NCBI GenBank assembly: GCA_910584725.1
Contig: CAJUBE010000022.1
Coordinates: forward strand, 1 to 58,292
Source: an uncultured Lachnospiraceae bacterium
GTDB lineage: Bacteria; Bacillota; Clostridia; Lachnospirales; Lachnospiraceae
Length of the DNA: 58,292 nucleotides
Direction of reading: 5' to 3'
The notes under the pieces were generated by a model. It was not told the origin of the DNA. It worked only from the letters and a program-made list of their open reading frames with translations, and ran no database searches. Below are positions 42,317-51,466 of the stretch, piece after piece; position 1 is the stretch's first letter; the number at the start of each line of letters is the position of its first letter. The position numbers and the translations under genes were made by a program.

Positions 42317-42352
42317 AAGACAATATAGATTTCGGTCTATGTTGTCTTTTTT
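42317..42352 (+). terminator. Rho-independent terminator after efp
   Basis: AAGACAA-T-ATAGA pairs with TCTAT-G-TTGTCTT across TTTCGG, followed by T6. Immediately next to the left end of a MITE-like repeat. Confidence 0.9.
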
Positions 42353-42353
42353 G

Positions 42354-42526
42354 CGTATAAGCAGAGTCAGAAAGTGGCAAATACAAACTGCATGCCGGCA
42401 TGCGAGGATGGATTTGATACTTTATGACGAGGCGCAAGACGTCCGGGGGACGTCTGCTCTGCGCGGACCGGAGTGGAACGGAGACCGCGAATGAGAAATG
42501 CGAAGCATTTCGAGTCTGCTTATACG
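42354..42526. mobile_element. MITE-like repeat 1
   Basis: 173 bp bounded by perfect 12-bp inverted repeats CGTATAAGCAGA / TCTGCTTATACG. Contains a GACGTCC-GGGGGACGTC-type hairpin and a GAAATGCGAAGCATTTC hairpin. The right-hand 40 bp closely matches repeat 2 (45145-45282). No coding capacity, so non-autonomous. An open frame that overlaps it (from 42424) is not used; the DUF5688 gene starts after it. Confidence 0.7.
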
Positions 42527-42573
42527 TGGTTCGAAATCCAGATATGCCCGGAGAGAATGGGAAAGAGGAAAAT

Positions 42574-43461
42574 ATGGGATTTCAAAAATTTGTAGATAAT
42601 ATCGTGGATTTATTGCAGGAGAGAATGGGGGACAGCTATGAGATCAGGGTGCTCCATGTGACCAAAAACAATGATGTGGAACAGACGGGGATTGCCATAA
42701 CGAGGCAGGAGGACAGCATTTTCCCGACCATTTACCTGGAGAGTCTTTATCAGGAGTATCGGGAAGGCGAACGGCTTGGCGTGCTTGTGCAGAGGATCAT
42801 CAACTGCCATGAGGAGCAGTCCATGGCGCTTGATCTTGACATGGATTTTTTTCGTGATTACAGCAGGGTGAAGGACAGGATTTTCTACAAGCTGGTCAGC
42901 TTTGAAAAGAACAAAAAGTTTTTGAGGGATGCGCCCCATCTGAGATGGCATGATCTCGCGATTGTATTTTATTATGCGCTGGAGGAGGATATGGTGGAAG
43001 GCGGGTCTATTACGATTAAGAGGCCGCATATGCTGATGTGGAAACAGAACGCGGAATCACTCTATCGGACGGCCGGACGCAATATGAAGCGGGGGATGCC
43101 GGAGCTTTTGGTTTCCATGCGGGAACTGATTGCGGAGATGACGGGCGTCAACGTGCGCGAAGACGATGCAATGCCGATGTATGTGTTGACAAATCAGGAA
43201 AAACGCTTCGGCGCTTCGGCCATGCTGTATTCCGAAAAGCTCGGACGGCTGGCGGAGCGGTTCGGCTGCGATCTTCTGATTCTGCCGAGTTCTATCCATG
43301 AAGTGCTGCTGATTCCAGATGACCATGTGAAGGATTATGACTTTTACAGGCAGATGGTGGAGGAGGTCAACCGGACGCAGGTGGAGCCGGAGGAAGTGCT
43401 CTCCTACAGGCTTTACCGCTATTGTCGGAAGAATGCGGAAATTGAGGAAATTATTTCTTAA
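42574..43461 (+). CDS. DUF5688-type protein
   Basis: 295 aa from MGFQKFVDNIVDLLQERMG with GAAAGAGGA upstream. Contains the VTKNNDVEQTGIAI and YQEYREGERLGVLVQRI patterns of a family common in gut Lachnospiraceae, and a late LPSSIHEVLLIPD. Soluble; no known enzymatic motif. Function unknown. Transcribed toward a tRNA gene. Confidence 0.75.
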   Translation: MGFQKFVDNIVDLLQERMGDSYEIRVLHVTKNNDVEQTGIAITRQEDSIFPTIYLESLYQEYREGERLGVLVQRIINCHEEQSMALDLDMDFFRDYSRVKDRIFYKLVSFEKNKKFLRDAPHLRWHDLAIVFYYALEEDMVEGGSITIKRPHMLMWKQNAESLYRTAGRNMKRGMPELLVSMRELIAEMTGVNVREDDAMPMYVLTNQEKRFGASAMLYSEKLGRLAERFGCDLLILPSSIHEVLLIPDDHVKDYDFYRQMVEEVNRTQVEPEEVLSYRLYRYCRKNAEIEEIIS

Positions 43462-43483
43462 ATGATTTCTTCTACGCGATTAC

Positions 43484-43512
43484 TTGACAAGTGTGCCCGC
43501 ATGAGGTATGAT
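43484..43512 (+). promoter_or_regulatory. Promoter of tRNA-Arg
   Basis: TTGACA-N17-TATGAT, about 65 nt before the tRNA. Confidence 0.72.
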
Positions 43513-43576
43513 ACAAAAGATGTAACAAATTTGTAACAATTTTACGGATCGTATCAAATGTGTTACATCAAGGCGG

Positions 43577-43648
43577 GCACCCGTAGTCTAATGGATAAAA
43601 CGTAGGCCTCCGACGCCTTTGATGCAGGTTCGAGTCCTGTCGGGTGCA
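43577..43648 (+). tRNA. tRNA-Arg (anticodon CCG)
   Basis: Folds as a cloverleaf: acceptor GCACCCG/CGGGTGC, anticodon loop CTCCGAC giving CCG (reads CGG), T-arm CAGGTTCGAGTCCTG. No encoded CCA. Confidence 0.93.
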
Positions 43649-43784
43649 TAGGGTTATTGGTTTCCGGGACGATATGATGATATTGTCCCGGAAATTCTAA
43701 GGAACGGTTAGGGAATTATTTGTGACAAGTAATTGTCATGAGTAATTCCTGAATATTTCCTAGGATTGAAGGAGTTTTGCGAAT

Positions 43785-45071
43785 ATGACAAATAATACAA
43801 TATGGGAGAGTCTGAGGGCAAAGCTTGACGCGTTCAAAAACTGGCTGGTACGATACTCCAAAATTGTTCTTCCTGTCATTTTAGTGGTCTGCGTTGCATT
43901 GACAATCGTGATAGCGATGCAGGCGAATAAGCGAAAAGTGGAGCAGGAGGAAACAGTGGTTGCGCCGGAAGAAAACACGGGCGAAGACGAGGCGATGCTT
44001 GAAGTGCCGGAGGTGCCTTTAGAGAAGGATGCCGTTCCGGGGATCAACGAGCTGTTTGACGTATACTATAAGGCGATGGTGGAGGGCGATACAGCCACCA
44101 TGGAGAAGCTGGTCTATTATATGGATGCCACGGAGATCCTGCGCGCGGCGGAGACGAGTAAATATATCGAATCCTATCCGCCACTGGAGATTTATACCAA
44201 AGCGGGACCGAAGGAAGGCACGTATATCGCCTATGTTTACGGGGAGATAAAGTTCTACGATTATGATAAGCCGGTTCCCGGTATGCGGGTGTATTATGTG
44301 TGTACCAATGAGGACGGTGAACTTTATATTAACGAGGATGGCGAGGAAAGCGACAACGAGCTGCATTACATGCGGGAAATCCAGCTTCAGGAAGATGTGA
44401 TCGACCTGAATAACAAAGCGGCGGAAGCGTATAACAAAATGATGGTAGATGATCCGAAGCTGGCTGATTTTCTCTTAGAGCTGAAGACGGAGATTGAGAA
44501 GAATGTAGGCGAAGCGCTGGCGCGTGCCGAGCAGAGCGAGGAGCCGGAAGAGGGGGCAGAGGAAGAGACGCCCGAGGAAACCGAAGAGGATGCGCCTGTC
44601 GAGGTCGTTACCAAGGTAAAGACGACGGATGTGGTTAATATAAGGACGTCAGACAGCGAGACGGCGGATAAGCTTGGCAAGGCAGCTGTGGGCGATGAAT
44701 TTGAGCTTCTGGAAGAAAAAGGCAACGGCTGGAGCAAGATTAAGTATGACGGCGGAGAGGCATATATCAAGAGCGATTTTCTGGAGCCTTCCGAGACCAT
44801 GACAGCGTCCAACGACGAACAGACGGAGGACGGGGAGGAAGAGGATTCGCAGGAGCAGGCGGATAACACCGATGATTCCACACCCACAAACGGTACAGTG
44901 AGGGTGAAGGAAACCGTCAGAATCCGAAGCGGCGCAAGTGAGAACTCCGAGAAGATAGCGACGGCTTATATGGGTGAAACCTTTGAGGTAATTATGAAAC
45001 AGGCTGACGGCTGGACGAAGATTAAGTACAACGGACAGACAGCTTATGTGAAGTCGGATTATGTGGAGTGA
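43785..45071 (+). CDS. Membrane-anchored protein with two SH3 domains
   Basis: 428 aa. One membrane helix at residues about 22-44 (IVLPVILVVCVALTIVIAM), an outside domain of ~200 residues (compact alpha/beta, perhaps NTF2-like), an acidic linker, then two bacterial SH3 domains: VVNIRTSDSETADKLG...AYIKSDFLE and VRIRSGASENSEKIA...AYVKSDYVE. Likely wall-binding and anchored in the membrane; role unknown. Its SH3 parts resemble that of the 37249-38169 protein. Confidence 0.78.
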   Translation: MTNNTIWESLRAKLDAFKNWLVRYSKIVLPVILVVCVALTIVIAMQANKRKVEQEETVVAPEENTGEDEAMLEVPEVPLEKDAVPGINELFDVYYKAMVEGDTATMEKLVYYMDATEILRAAETSKYIESYPPLEIYTKAGPKEGTYIAYVYGEIKFYDYDKPVPGMRVYYVCTNEDGELYINEDGEESDNELHYMREIQLQEDVIDLNNKAAEAYNKMMVDDPKLADFLLELKTEIEKNVGEALARAEQSEEPEEGAEEETPEETEEDAPVEVVTKVKTTDVVNIRTSDSETADKLGKAAVGDEFELLEEKGNGWSKIKYDGGEAYIKSDFLEPSETMTASNDEQTEDGEEEDSQEQADNTDDSTPTNGTVRVKETVRIRSGASENSEKIATAYMGETFEVIMKQADGWTKIKYNGQTAYVKSDYVE

Positions 45072-45106
45072 AACTGATTAAAAATAGAATAAAATGGAAA
45101 GACTGG

Positions 45107-45140
45107 ACAGATGAGGGTGTAATGCTCTCATCTGTTTTTT
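45107..45140 (+). terminator. Rho-independent terminator
   Basis: ACAGATGAG pairs with CTCATCTGT across an 11-nt loop, then T6. Ends the SH3-protein transcript. Confidence 0.9.
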
Positions 45141-45144
45141 GTGA

Positions 45145-45282
45145 TCTGCTTATTTGCGCGAATAAGCAGAGAAGGAAGTCTCACGAGGCAGGCATCAAGC
45201 TTGCATGAATGAATGCATCGTGAGACTTACGACGAGCAACGCGAACGAGAGATGCGAAGCATCTCGAGTCTGCTTATTTGCG
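45145..45282. mobile_element. MITE-like repeat 2
   Basis: Starts with a hairpin TCTGCTTATT / AATAAGCAGA and ends TCTGCTTATTTGCG, the same end sequence as repeat 1. Inside, GTCTCACGA...TCGTGAGAC forms an inverted repeat, and GAGATGCGAAGCATCTC matches repeat 1. Both copies sit just after a terminator. Confidence 0.68.
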
Positions 45283-45310
45283 TATAGGTATAAGGAAAGG
45301 AGCCCTAGCC

Positions 45311-45742
45311 ATGAAACATGATGACGAGATGGTTTTGAAGGAAATACAGAAAAGTACACAGATGGGAATGACGGCGATTGACACGATTCTGGACAAAATC
45401 GGAAATGATGAATTTTCCATTACACTGTCCAGACAGTCCCTACATTACGCGGATATCCATAACCGGGCGCTTGACCAGATTTTACAGCAGAACGGGGAGG
45501 GGTATCGCGCAAGCCAGATCGGGGAAATGATGCTGAGAGGGAGCATACACGCGAACACAGCCTTTAATGTCAGCACGGGGCATCTGGCGGAAATGATGAT
45601 TCAGGAAAGCAACAGGGGGATCACCAGCATGTGGAAGAGCTTAAAGCACAATGGCCTTGCCACGGATGCGGCCGTGGAACTGGCGAAGGAGCTGGTGGAC
45701 TTTGAAGAAAAGAGTATAGAGCGGTTGAAGGAATATCTGTGA
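45311..45742 (+). CDS. Helical protein of unknown function (143 aa)
   Basis: Starts MKHDDEMVLKEIQ with AAAGGAG upstream. Predicted all-helical, with the arrangement (helix pairs containing His/Glu such as LHYADIHNRALDQ and LAEMMIQESNRGI) of ferritin-like or DUF2383-like four-helix proteins, but metal ligands are not clearly conserved. No signal peptide. Monocistronic. Confidence 0.65.
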   Translation: MKHDDEMVLKEIQKSTQMGMTAIDTILDKIGNDEFSITLSRQSLHYADIHNRALDQILQQNGEGYRASQIGEMMLRGSIHANTAFNVSTGHLAEMMIQESNRGITSMWKSLKHNGLATDAAVELAKELVDFEEKSIERLKEYL

Positions 45743-45883
45743 ATTTTGTGTTGGAACAGAATACATGTTTTTCCGAAAGAGGGAGTGACGGCGTTTTGCG
45801 TGTATACAAGTATTTTGGTATTATTGTACAATATAACTAAAAAATACCGAGGAAATTTTTACACTTTAATTCGCTAAATTTTC

Positions 45884-45912
45884 TTGTGGTTTCCCATACG
45901 GCATACTATAAT
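45884..45912 (+). promoter_or_regulatory. Promoter of gdhA
   Basis: TTGTGG-N17-TATAAT, about 45 nt before the gdhA start. Confidence 0.65.
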
Positions 45913-45955
45913 GGTACGTGGTAATGTATACAAGCAAGAAGGAGGACATAAGGCG

Positions 45956-47302
45956 ATGTCATATGTTGATGAGGTTTATGAGTTAGTTGTAGCGAAAAAT
46001 CCCGCCCAGCCCGAGTTCCATCAGGCAGTAAAAGAGGTATTGGAGTCTCTGCGCGTGGTGATTGAGGCGGACGAGGAGGCATACAGAAAGGACGCGCTTC
46101 TGGAGCGTCTGACGGTTCCTGAGAGAATCGTGCAGTTCCGTGTTCCCTGGGTGGATGACAAGGGACAGGTGCAGGTAAATAACGGATTCCGCGTGCAGTT
46201 TAACAGCGCGATCGGCCCTTACAAGGGAGGCTTACGTTTCCATCCTTCCGTAAACCTGGGTATTATCAAATTCCTGGGCTTTGAGCAGATTTTCAAAAAC
46301 TCCCTGACGGGTCTCCCTATCGGCGGCGGCAAGGGCGGTTCTGATTTCGATCCTAAGGGAAAATCCGATAGAGAAGTGATGGCGTTCTGCCAGAGCTTTA
46401 TGACAGAACTTTGCAAGCATATCGGCGCGGACACCGACGTGCCGGCGGGTGATATCGGTGTCGGCGGCCGCGAGATCGGCTTTATGTTCGGACAGTACAA
46501 GAGAATCCGCAATCTGTATGAGGGCGTGCTGACAGGTAAGGGTCTTACCTACGGCGGTTCCCTTGCAAGAACCGAGGCGACCGGCTACGGTCTGCTCTAT
46601 CTGACAGAGGAAATGCTTAAGTGCAACGGCAAGGACATTAAGGGCAAGACGATCGCTGTTTCCGGTGCGGGCAACGTGGCGATCTACGCGATCCAGAAAG
46701 CGCAGCAGCTTGGCGGCAAGCCTGTGACCTGCTCCGATTCCACGGGCTGGATTTATGATCCCGACGGCATCGACGTAGCGACCCTGCAGGAAGTGAAGGA
46801 AGTGAAGCGCGCACGTCTGACAGAGTACGCGGCAAAGCGTCCTAACGCAGAGTACCATGAGAAGAAGAACGGCGAGCACGGCGTATGGAGCGTGAAGTGC
46901 GATATCGCCCTTCCCTGCGCAACGCAGAACGAGTTGGATTTAGAGGATGCGAAGATGCTCGTGGCGAACGGCTGCTTCGCGGTGGCTGAGGGCGCGAACA
47001 TGCCCACAACCATGGAGGCGACGGAGTATCTGCAGAAGAACGGTGTGCTGTTCTGCCCCGGCAAGGCATCAAACGCGGGCGGCGTGGCGACCTCCGCACT
47101 GGAGATGAGCCAGAACTCCGAGAGACTTTCCTGGACGTTCGAGGAGGTGGACTCCAAGCTGCAGGGCATCATGGTGAATATCTTCCACAGTCTCGACGAG
47201 GCTTCCAAGAAGTATGGTAAGGAAGGCGACTACGTGGCAGGCGCGAATATCGCGGGCTTCCTGAAGGTGGCGGAGGCGATGAAGGCACAGGGGATTGTGT
47301 AA
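45956..47302 (+). CDS. gdhA: NADP-type glutamate dehydrogenase
   Basis: 448 aa. Reductively aminates 2-oxoglutarate to glutamate. The glutamate-site motif PIGGGKGGSDFDPKG with catalytic Lys, the Asp-containing VPAGDIGVGGREIG, and the nucleotide-binding VSGAGNVAIYAIQ are all present; length and sequence fit the hexameric NADP enzymes. Start at 45956 behind AAGGAGG; the longer frame begins inside the promoter. Confidence 0.96.
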   Translation: MSYVDEVYELVVAKNPAQPEFHQAVKEVLESLRVVIEADEEAYRKDALLERLTVPERIVQFRVPWVDDKGQVQVNNGFRVQFNSAIGPYKGGLRFHPSVNLGIIKFLGFEQIFKNSLTGLPIGGGKGGSDFDPKGKSDREVMAFCQSFMTELCKHIGADTDVPAGDIGVGGREIGFMFGQYKRIRNLYEGVLTGKGLTYGGSLARTEATGYGLLYLTEEMLKCNGKDIKGKTIAVSGAGNVAIYAIQKAQQLGGKPVTCSDSTGWIYDPDGIDVATLQEVKEVKRARLTEYAAKRPNAEYHEKKNGEHGVWSVKCDIALPCATQNELDLEDAKMLVANGCFAVAEGANMPTTMEATEYLQKNGVLFCPGKASNAGGVATSALEMSQNSERLSWTFEEVDSKLQGIMVNIFHSLDEASKKYGKEGDYVAGANIAGFLKVAEAMKAQGIV

Positions 47303-47324
47303 TGTATGTTGATTAAATAATAAG

Positions 47325-47366
47325 AATCCCATATACAGGTGGAATCTCTTGTATATGGGATTTTTT
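47325..47366 (+). terminator. Rho-independent terminator after gdhA
   Basis: AATCCCATATACA pairs with TGTATATGGGATT across a 12-nt loop, followed by T6. Confidence 0.93.
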
Positions 47367-47451
47367 AGGTGAAAATATCAGACCACTCTAGGTAAAGTAT
47401 GCAGCAAATTAAGATGCAAGATATAATTAGAAAATTTTTGAGGCAAAAGCC

Positions 47452-48249
47452 TCATTTTAATGCCGACAGCACATCTGCAACCGACATCTGCAGGCTGTCC
47501 GGGATTTCCTTCCTTGCCGGAAGTAGTGCAAAAAATGATTCTGCGCTTTCTGTTTCTGCAACAAACTGCGGCAGGTCAATGTGAAGCGCTTCACAGACCA
47601 TTTTCTCAAAAGAAAAGTAATTAACGGTATCTGTCGTTCCCACATGAAAAATGCCGTGCAAGTTGTTTTCAAGAACATATTTTGCGTAGGTTCCTATTTG
47701 CCCTGCAAGCGTTACATTTATTTTGTAATCGGGGTAAGTATAGTAAGGCTCTCTATTTTGGCTGTGCAGTTTCAGGCGCTGAACTCTTGGGCAGTCCGCG
47801 CTCCAGACGGCAGCTAATCGGAAAATAATCAGCTGATTTTCAAGGATGTTTCCCAGCATAGTCTCGCAATCTCGTTTGAAACTGCCATAATCGGATTCCG
47901 GCACCGGCGGGTCATGTTCCGTCCAGGGCTTGGATAAGTCGCCGTCAAATACATTTGCTGTGGATATATACAGTAAACGTTTCCGTTTCCCGGACAGCCA
48001 ATCAGCCAATGTTTTATGAAAACTCATTTGTGACGGGTAGTCTCCGCGAATGGAAGAGATGACAATTTCCGGGTTTTCATAAGCTAAGATTTCCAGCAAT
48101 TTATTCGGTTCTTCTGCCGGCAGCTGATAGCCGTTTTTCGGCGCATGATGTCCCGCTGCCGGAATGATCTGGTAGCTGTCACCCAAACCCGAAATAATTG
48201 ATTGTCCTACAAAACTATTGCTGCCAAGCAGCAGAACTTTCTTTTTCAT
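47452..48249 (-). CDS. NAD(P)-dependent sugar epimerase/reductase-like protein
   Basis: 265 aa Rossmann protein of the extended short-chain dehydrogenase type. Nucleotide-binding start LLGSNSFVGQSI, YISTANVFDGD, and the catalytic YGSFK (Y-x3-K) match RmlD/dTDP-4-dehydrorhamnose-reductase-like enzymes. No other sugar-nucleotide genes are adjacent, so the substrate is open. Convergent with gdhA. Confidence 0.82.
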   Translation of the reverse strand: MKKKVLLLGSNSFVGQSIISGLGDSYQIIPAAGHHAPKNGYQLPAEEPNKLLEILAYENPEIVISSIRGDYPSQMSFHKTLADWLSGKRKRLLYISTANVFDGDLSKPWTEHDPPVPESDYGSFKRDCETMLGNILENQLIIFRLAAVWSADCPRVQRLKLHSQNREPYYTYPDYKINVTLAGQIGTYAKYVLENNLHGIFHVGTTDTVNYFSFEKMVCEALHIDLPQFVAETESAESFFALLPARKEIPDSLQMSVADVLSALK

Positions 48250-48323
48250 TTTGGCACTCCTGATAAATAGTATATCTGATTATCCTTTTCAAAACAACAT
48301 CATTATGTTAGAATAAATGCAAT

Positions 48324-48397
48324 GGAAGCATAGCTCAGCTGGGATGAGCGCTCGCCTGACTAGCGGGAGGTCAAGGGTTCGAGCCCCTTTGCTTCCA
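48324..48397 (+). tRNA. tRNA-Val (anticodon GAC)
   Basis: Cloverleaf with acceptor GGAAGCA/TGCTTCC, anticodon loop CTGACTA giving GAC, T-arm AAGGGTTCGAGCCCCTT. No encoded CCA. tRNA genes are common landing sites; the disrupted region begins right after it. Confidence 0.92.
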
Positions 48398-48465
48398 TTT
48401 TTCATTGTCTGTCTGTATGGTGCGGAGATTTGAGGCAAATCATTCTGACAGGGAGAACAAAAAAC

Positions 48466-49026
48466 ATGCTTGGACATTTTGGTTTTTCGTATATGGGTTT
48501 GATATTTTTAATTATGCTGATGATTCCGAATCTGATCTGGACGAAGAAACAGCCGCAGGGTTACAGCGCAGAAGGAGAAAATAAATTTCTGGCGTTGCTG
48601 GAAAGGGTGGGAGAGGTGTTGACGACATGCTGTGCCCTGATCTTTTCGGATTTCAATCCGCGGGCGTGGTCAAATTGGTCATGCTGGCTTGTGGCGGCGG
48701 CTGTGCTGATGGTCATGTACGAAATCTGGTGGGTGCGGTATTTTAGGAGTGAGCGCAGGTTAGCTGATTTTTACAGCAGCCTGTTGGGTATTCCTGTGGC
48801 TGGCGCGACGCTGCCGGTGCTGGCGTTCTTTCTGCTCGGCATTTATGGAAAGGTAGTATGGATGTTAATTACCAGTGTGATTTTAGGTGTAGGGCATATC
48901 GGGATTCATCTGTTCAATGGAATGGCTGCCACAATCTCTGTCTATGACAATACCAAAAGCATCATCTTCTCCATGATACTTGCTAAGAAAGTCAAGATAC
49001 AGAAGGTCTATTTGCTCTTCCTGTAA
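48466..49026 (+). pseudogene. Multi-pass membrane protein with replaced 3' end
   Basis: Starts MLGHFGFSYMGLIFLIMLM (GGGAGAA upstream) and has at least four hydrophobic segments (about residues 5-22, 60-75, 75-100, 115-155). Through VILGVGHIGIHL the sequence is normal, but from about 48913 the frame runs antisense through the RloB-like gene (FNGMAATISVYD...). A second copy of the original 3' end, ending HIGIHLQHRREIG, lies at 51291-51425. Protein of unknown function; the encoded C-terminus is artificial. Confidence 0.75.
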
Positions 49027-49410
49027 AACTGCTTGAAATTTATTGCATTCTTTTGGAGAAAGGCTGGAAGGACTTTCTAAATAAGTTCTTATAAATTCTG
49101 TTGAATAGTTTTTTAAACTAAGCGAGTCAATTTCCTTTTCAAACATTTTATTTTCTCTGAATTGGACATATTCCTCCAACAATTCCAATACATTTTCTGG
49201 ATCACTGTTAGTATCGTATCTCTTTAATATCTCAATGTGAACTGTTGGGTCAATCTTCAGTTGCTCCCTGTATTTTTCAACAAAATTAAAATAGTGCACT
49301 TCTGTCTTTGTTCCCTCTGTAGAGAGAAAAACGACACGCTTTGGTTCTATGGAATCTTCATGAGTACGGACAAACAGTGACCTGCTCCCCAGCCGATAAG
49401 GTAAACTCAT
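48883..49410 (-). pseudogene. RloB-like protein, truncated
   Basis: 175 aa as read. The N-terminal part (KRVVFLSTEGTKTEVHYF) and the DAFGIVIDRD motif fit the TOPRIM-like RloB family that pairs with RloA ATPases. Just after the Asp motif the frame enters the antisense of the membrane-protein gene (at about 48912) and stops, so the conserved C-terminal part is lost. Start overlaps the ATPase stop by 4 nt. Probably inactive. Confidence 0.75.
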
Positions 49411-50750
49411 TCACTATCCACCTGCCATTCATTGTCTTGAAAGCAAGGTATGGCACCATATCTTCCAATCAGGTAGTCATTTAATATGTTTTTATCAAAT
49501 CTCTGTTTGTAATCACTCAACGAATATATTCTCGAACTGTGATCTTTTTCACGTTCAACAAACCAAATCTCATCTTGGCGAAGGATTTTTAAATCCATTA
49601 GATTAAGATCATGGGTTGTGCAAATAAATTGGCACGGCTTTTCCTTTGTAATCTCAAAAAAGTGTCTGATATACTTCTCGGTAAGCTTAGAGTGAAAACT
49701 TCGATCAAGTTCGTCAACAATAATTATTTTTCCTTTTTGTCCAAATTCGTATAACGGAATTAAGTCAAACAAACGTTTTGTTCCGTCTGATTCATCAGAA
49801 AGCTCAAATAATTCTGCCGGATTTCCATGATCCAGCATAATTTTCTCAGCAATAATTTCTTCATTCTCGATAGAAATTTCAAACTGATAATCACCAATTT
49901 CAATTTTGCAGTGATCTCCATTTTGAAGCTTACTTTTCATGGTTTGTTCTAAATCATTCAAAACTTCCTTTTTAACCTCGTCAGGCAAGAAGGAAAATGC
50001 TTCTTCTGCCGGTTGCTTTCCTTTTGTGATTTCTTCTATCCCGGTATCAAAAGCTCTAAGCATATCAGCCATAGAATCAGTATTTGATGCTGGGTTCAAG
50101 AAAAAATCAGTTTTATTACGAGCATGAGAGCCAGGATATACAACGATAAGTTTTTTAAACCATTCATACGCAACAATAAAATCATGTAAGTCAGAATCCT
50201 CATCGAGATTTTTGTTTCCAACCTCATTCAAAAGAAGCTCATCCACCTTTAAATCTTCACAGTAAATATTGAATCGCAGTTCGGACTTCTTATTCAACCG
50301 TAATTCTGTTGTAATTTGCTTTCCGTGTTCTCTCTCAAAAATACAAGTTTCTTTCTCCGAAGAATCTATGCGGTAAAGCCATTCAGCACAAAACTCATGT
50401 GTCAAGTAGTTAATCGCAAAACCATATGAGAAAATAGTCTGCTCAGCAACAAAGTCAATTTGGAAAACACCTGGTTTTTCTTTGCACACTGAATCAATAC
50501 GGAAAAAGCAATCATCATATTGCATCGCTCTTGATCCCATTATAGTTACCCGACGCATAAAATCCAATGCACGCACAAAATTTGATTTTCCTGAAGCGTT
50601 TGCTCCAAAGAAAAAACTACTTTTTAACAAACGTTTCCCGTCCACAGTGAAACAGTGAGAGGAATGCCTTGTTTGTTTTCCGGCTGCCATGCTAAATACT
50701 TGCTGCTCTTTAAATGATTTGTAGTTCTCAACGGCAAATCTAATCAGCAT
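49407..50750 (-). CDS. RloA-like AAA ATPase (defence)
   Basis: 447 aa ATPase of the AAA15/RloA/AbiLi group. Walker A GANASGKSN, ABC-type signature region ELSDESDGTKRLFDLI, Walker B IIIVDELDRSFHSKL with a following His switch (FICTTHDLNLMD). With RloB it forms a two-gene abortive-infection-type system, in which the ATPase senses or is gated by infection and the TOPRIM partner acts on nucleic acid. The ATPase looks intact while its partner is not. Base use is more A+T rich than the neighbours, suggesting transfer. Confidence 0.85.
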   Translation of the reverse strand: MLIRFAVENYKSFKEQQVFSMAAGKQTRHSSHCFTVDGKRLLKSSFFFGANASGKSNFVRALDFMRRVTIMGSRAMQYDDCFFRIDSVCKEKPGVFQIDFVAEQTIFSYGFAINYLTHEFCAEWLYRIDSSEKETCIFEREHGKQITTELRLNKKSELRFNIYCEDLKVDELLLNEVGNKNLDEDSDLHDFIVAYEWFKKLIVVYPGSHARNKTDFFLNPASNTDSMADMLRAFDTGIEEITKGKQPAEEAFSFLPDEVKKEVLNDLEQTMKSKLQNGDHCKIEIGDYQFEISIENEEIIAEKIMLDHGNPAELFELSDESDGTKRLFDLIPLYEFGQKGKIIIVDELDRSFHSKLTEKYIRHFFEITKEKPCQFICTTHDLNLMDLKILRQDEIWFVEREKDHSSRIYSLSDYKQRFDKNILNDYLIGRYGAIPCFQDNEWQVDSE

Positions 50751-51083
50751 TGTTTACACCTCCTATTCTCTACGGTAATAGTATATGCGATAAATTTCAC
50801 TTTTACAATCACTTTTTGAAATATTTTTCGCTAAATTTTAAATATACTTGTCAGATAAATCACAAATCAAAGATGCTTCTCGGAGAGCCATTGAGGATTA
50901 AGTCCGCATAGATTGCCGTGGCATCTTACTTGATTCCCGCGAGCAATGGGCCAAGCGGATGCGAAGCAGACATTTGGCGAATACCGCGAAGGTCACATAC
51001 CCCGCCCCTTGGGGCGTTTCAAATTTGATGCCCCGTTGCTTGCGGCGGGGTTGTTGACTTACTGAGTTATGTAAACAAAAACC
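50751..51083. other. Gene-free stretch with hairpins
   Basis: No supported gene. Two GC-rich hairpins stand out: CGCCCC-TT-GGGGCG (51003-51016) and CCCCG...CGGGG (51031-51050). The first ~130 nt are A+T rich and are the likely promoter region of the RloA-like gene. Confidence 0.5.
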
Positions 51084-51190
51084 TGCAAATGGTTCCCTCA
51101 AAACGACAATTCGAACCCAACCGCTAGAAAAAAAAAACTTTCTGTCATATGATATTTGTACAAATTGGCACACCATCGGCAGCAGGAAGG
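51084..51190. repeat. Duplicated surface-gene leader, copy 1
   Basis: Closely matches 52390-52497, directly upstream of the surface protein: both begin TGCAAATGGTTCCCTCAAA and end TTGTACAAATTGGCA-Y-ACCATCGGCAGCAG. Marks an old duplication of the leader. Confidence 0.8.
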
Positions 51191-51425
51191 AACCTACACC
51201 TTTACTGCAGTCTTTCCAGGCGGATATACGCTGTCGGAGGGCGTAAGTCTGCCGCAGATTACGGTGACGTTGCAGGGATTGCTTGCACGGATCGCGACGC
51301 TGCCAGTGCTGGCGTTCTTTCTGCTCGGCATTTATGGAAAGGTAATATGGATGTTGATTGCCAGTGTGATTTTAGGTGTAGGGCATATCGGGATTCATCT
51401 GCAGCATCGGAGAGAGATAGGATAG
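51191..51425 (+). pseudogene. Chimeric remnant: surface protein joined to membrane protein
   Basis: One short frame reads EGTYTFTAVFPGGYTLSEG...PQITVTLQG (like residues just after the in-frame TAG of the surface protein, near 53640-53735), then LLARIATLPVLAFFLLGIYGKV...HIGIHLQHRREIG (the 3' end of the membrane-protein gene at 48800). The join falls at a short shared stretch around GCG-A/G-CGCTGCC, suggesting recombination at micro-homology. Confidence 0.75.
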
Positions 51426-51466
51426 TTAAGCGTGTAGCCCACTATGATTATGTCTTTTTGTTTGCA

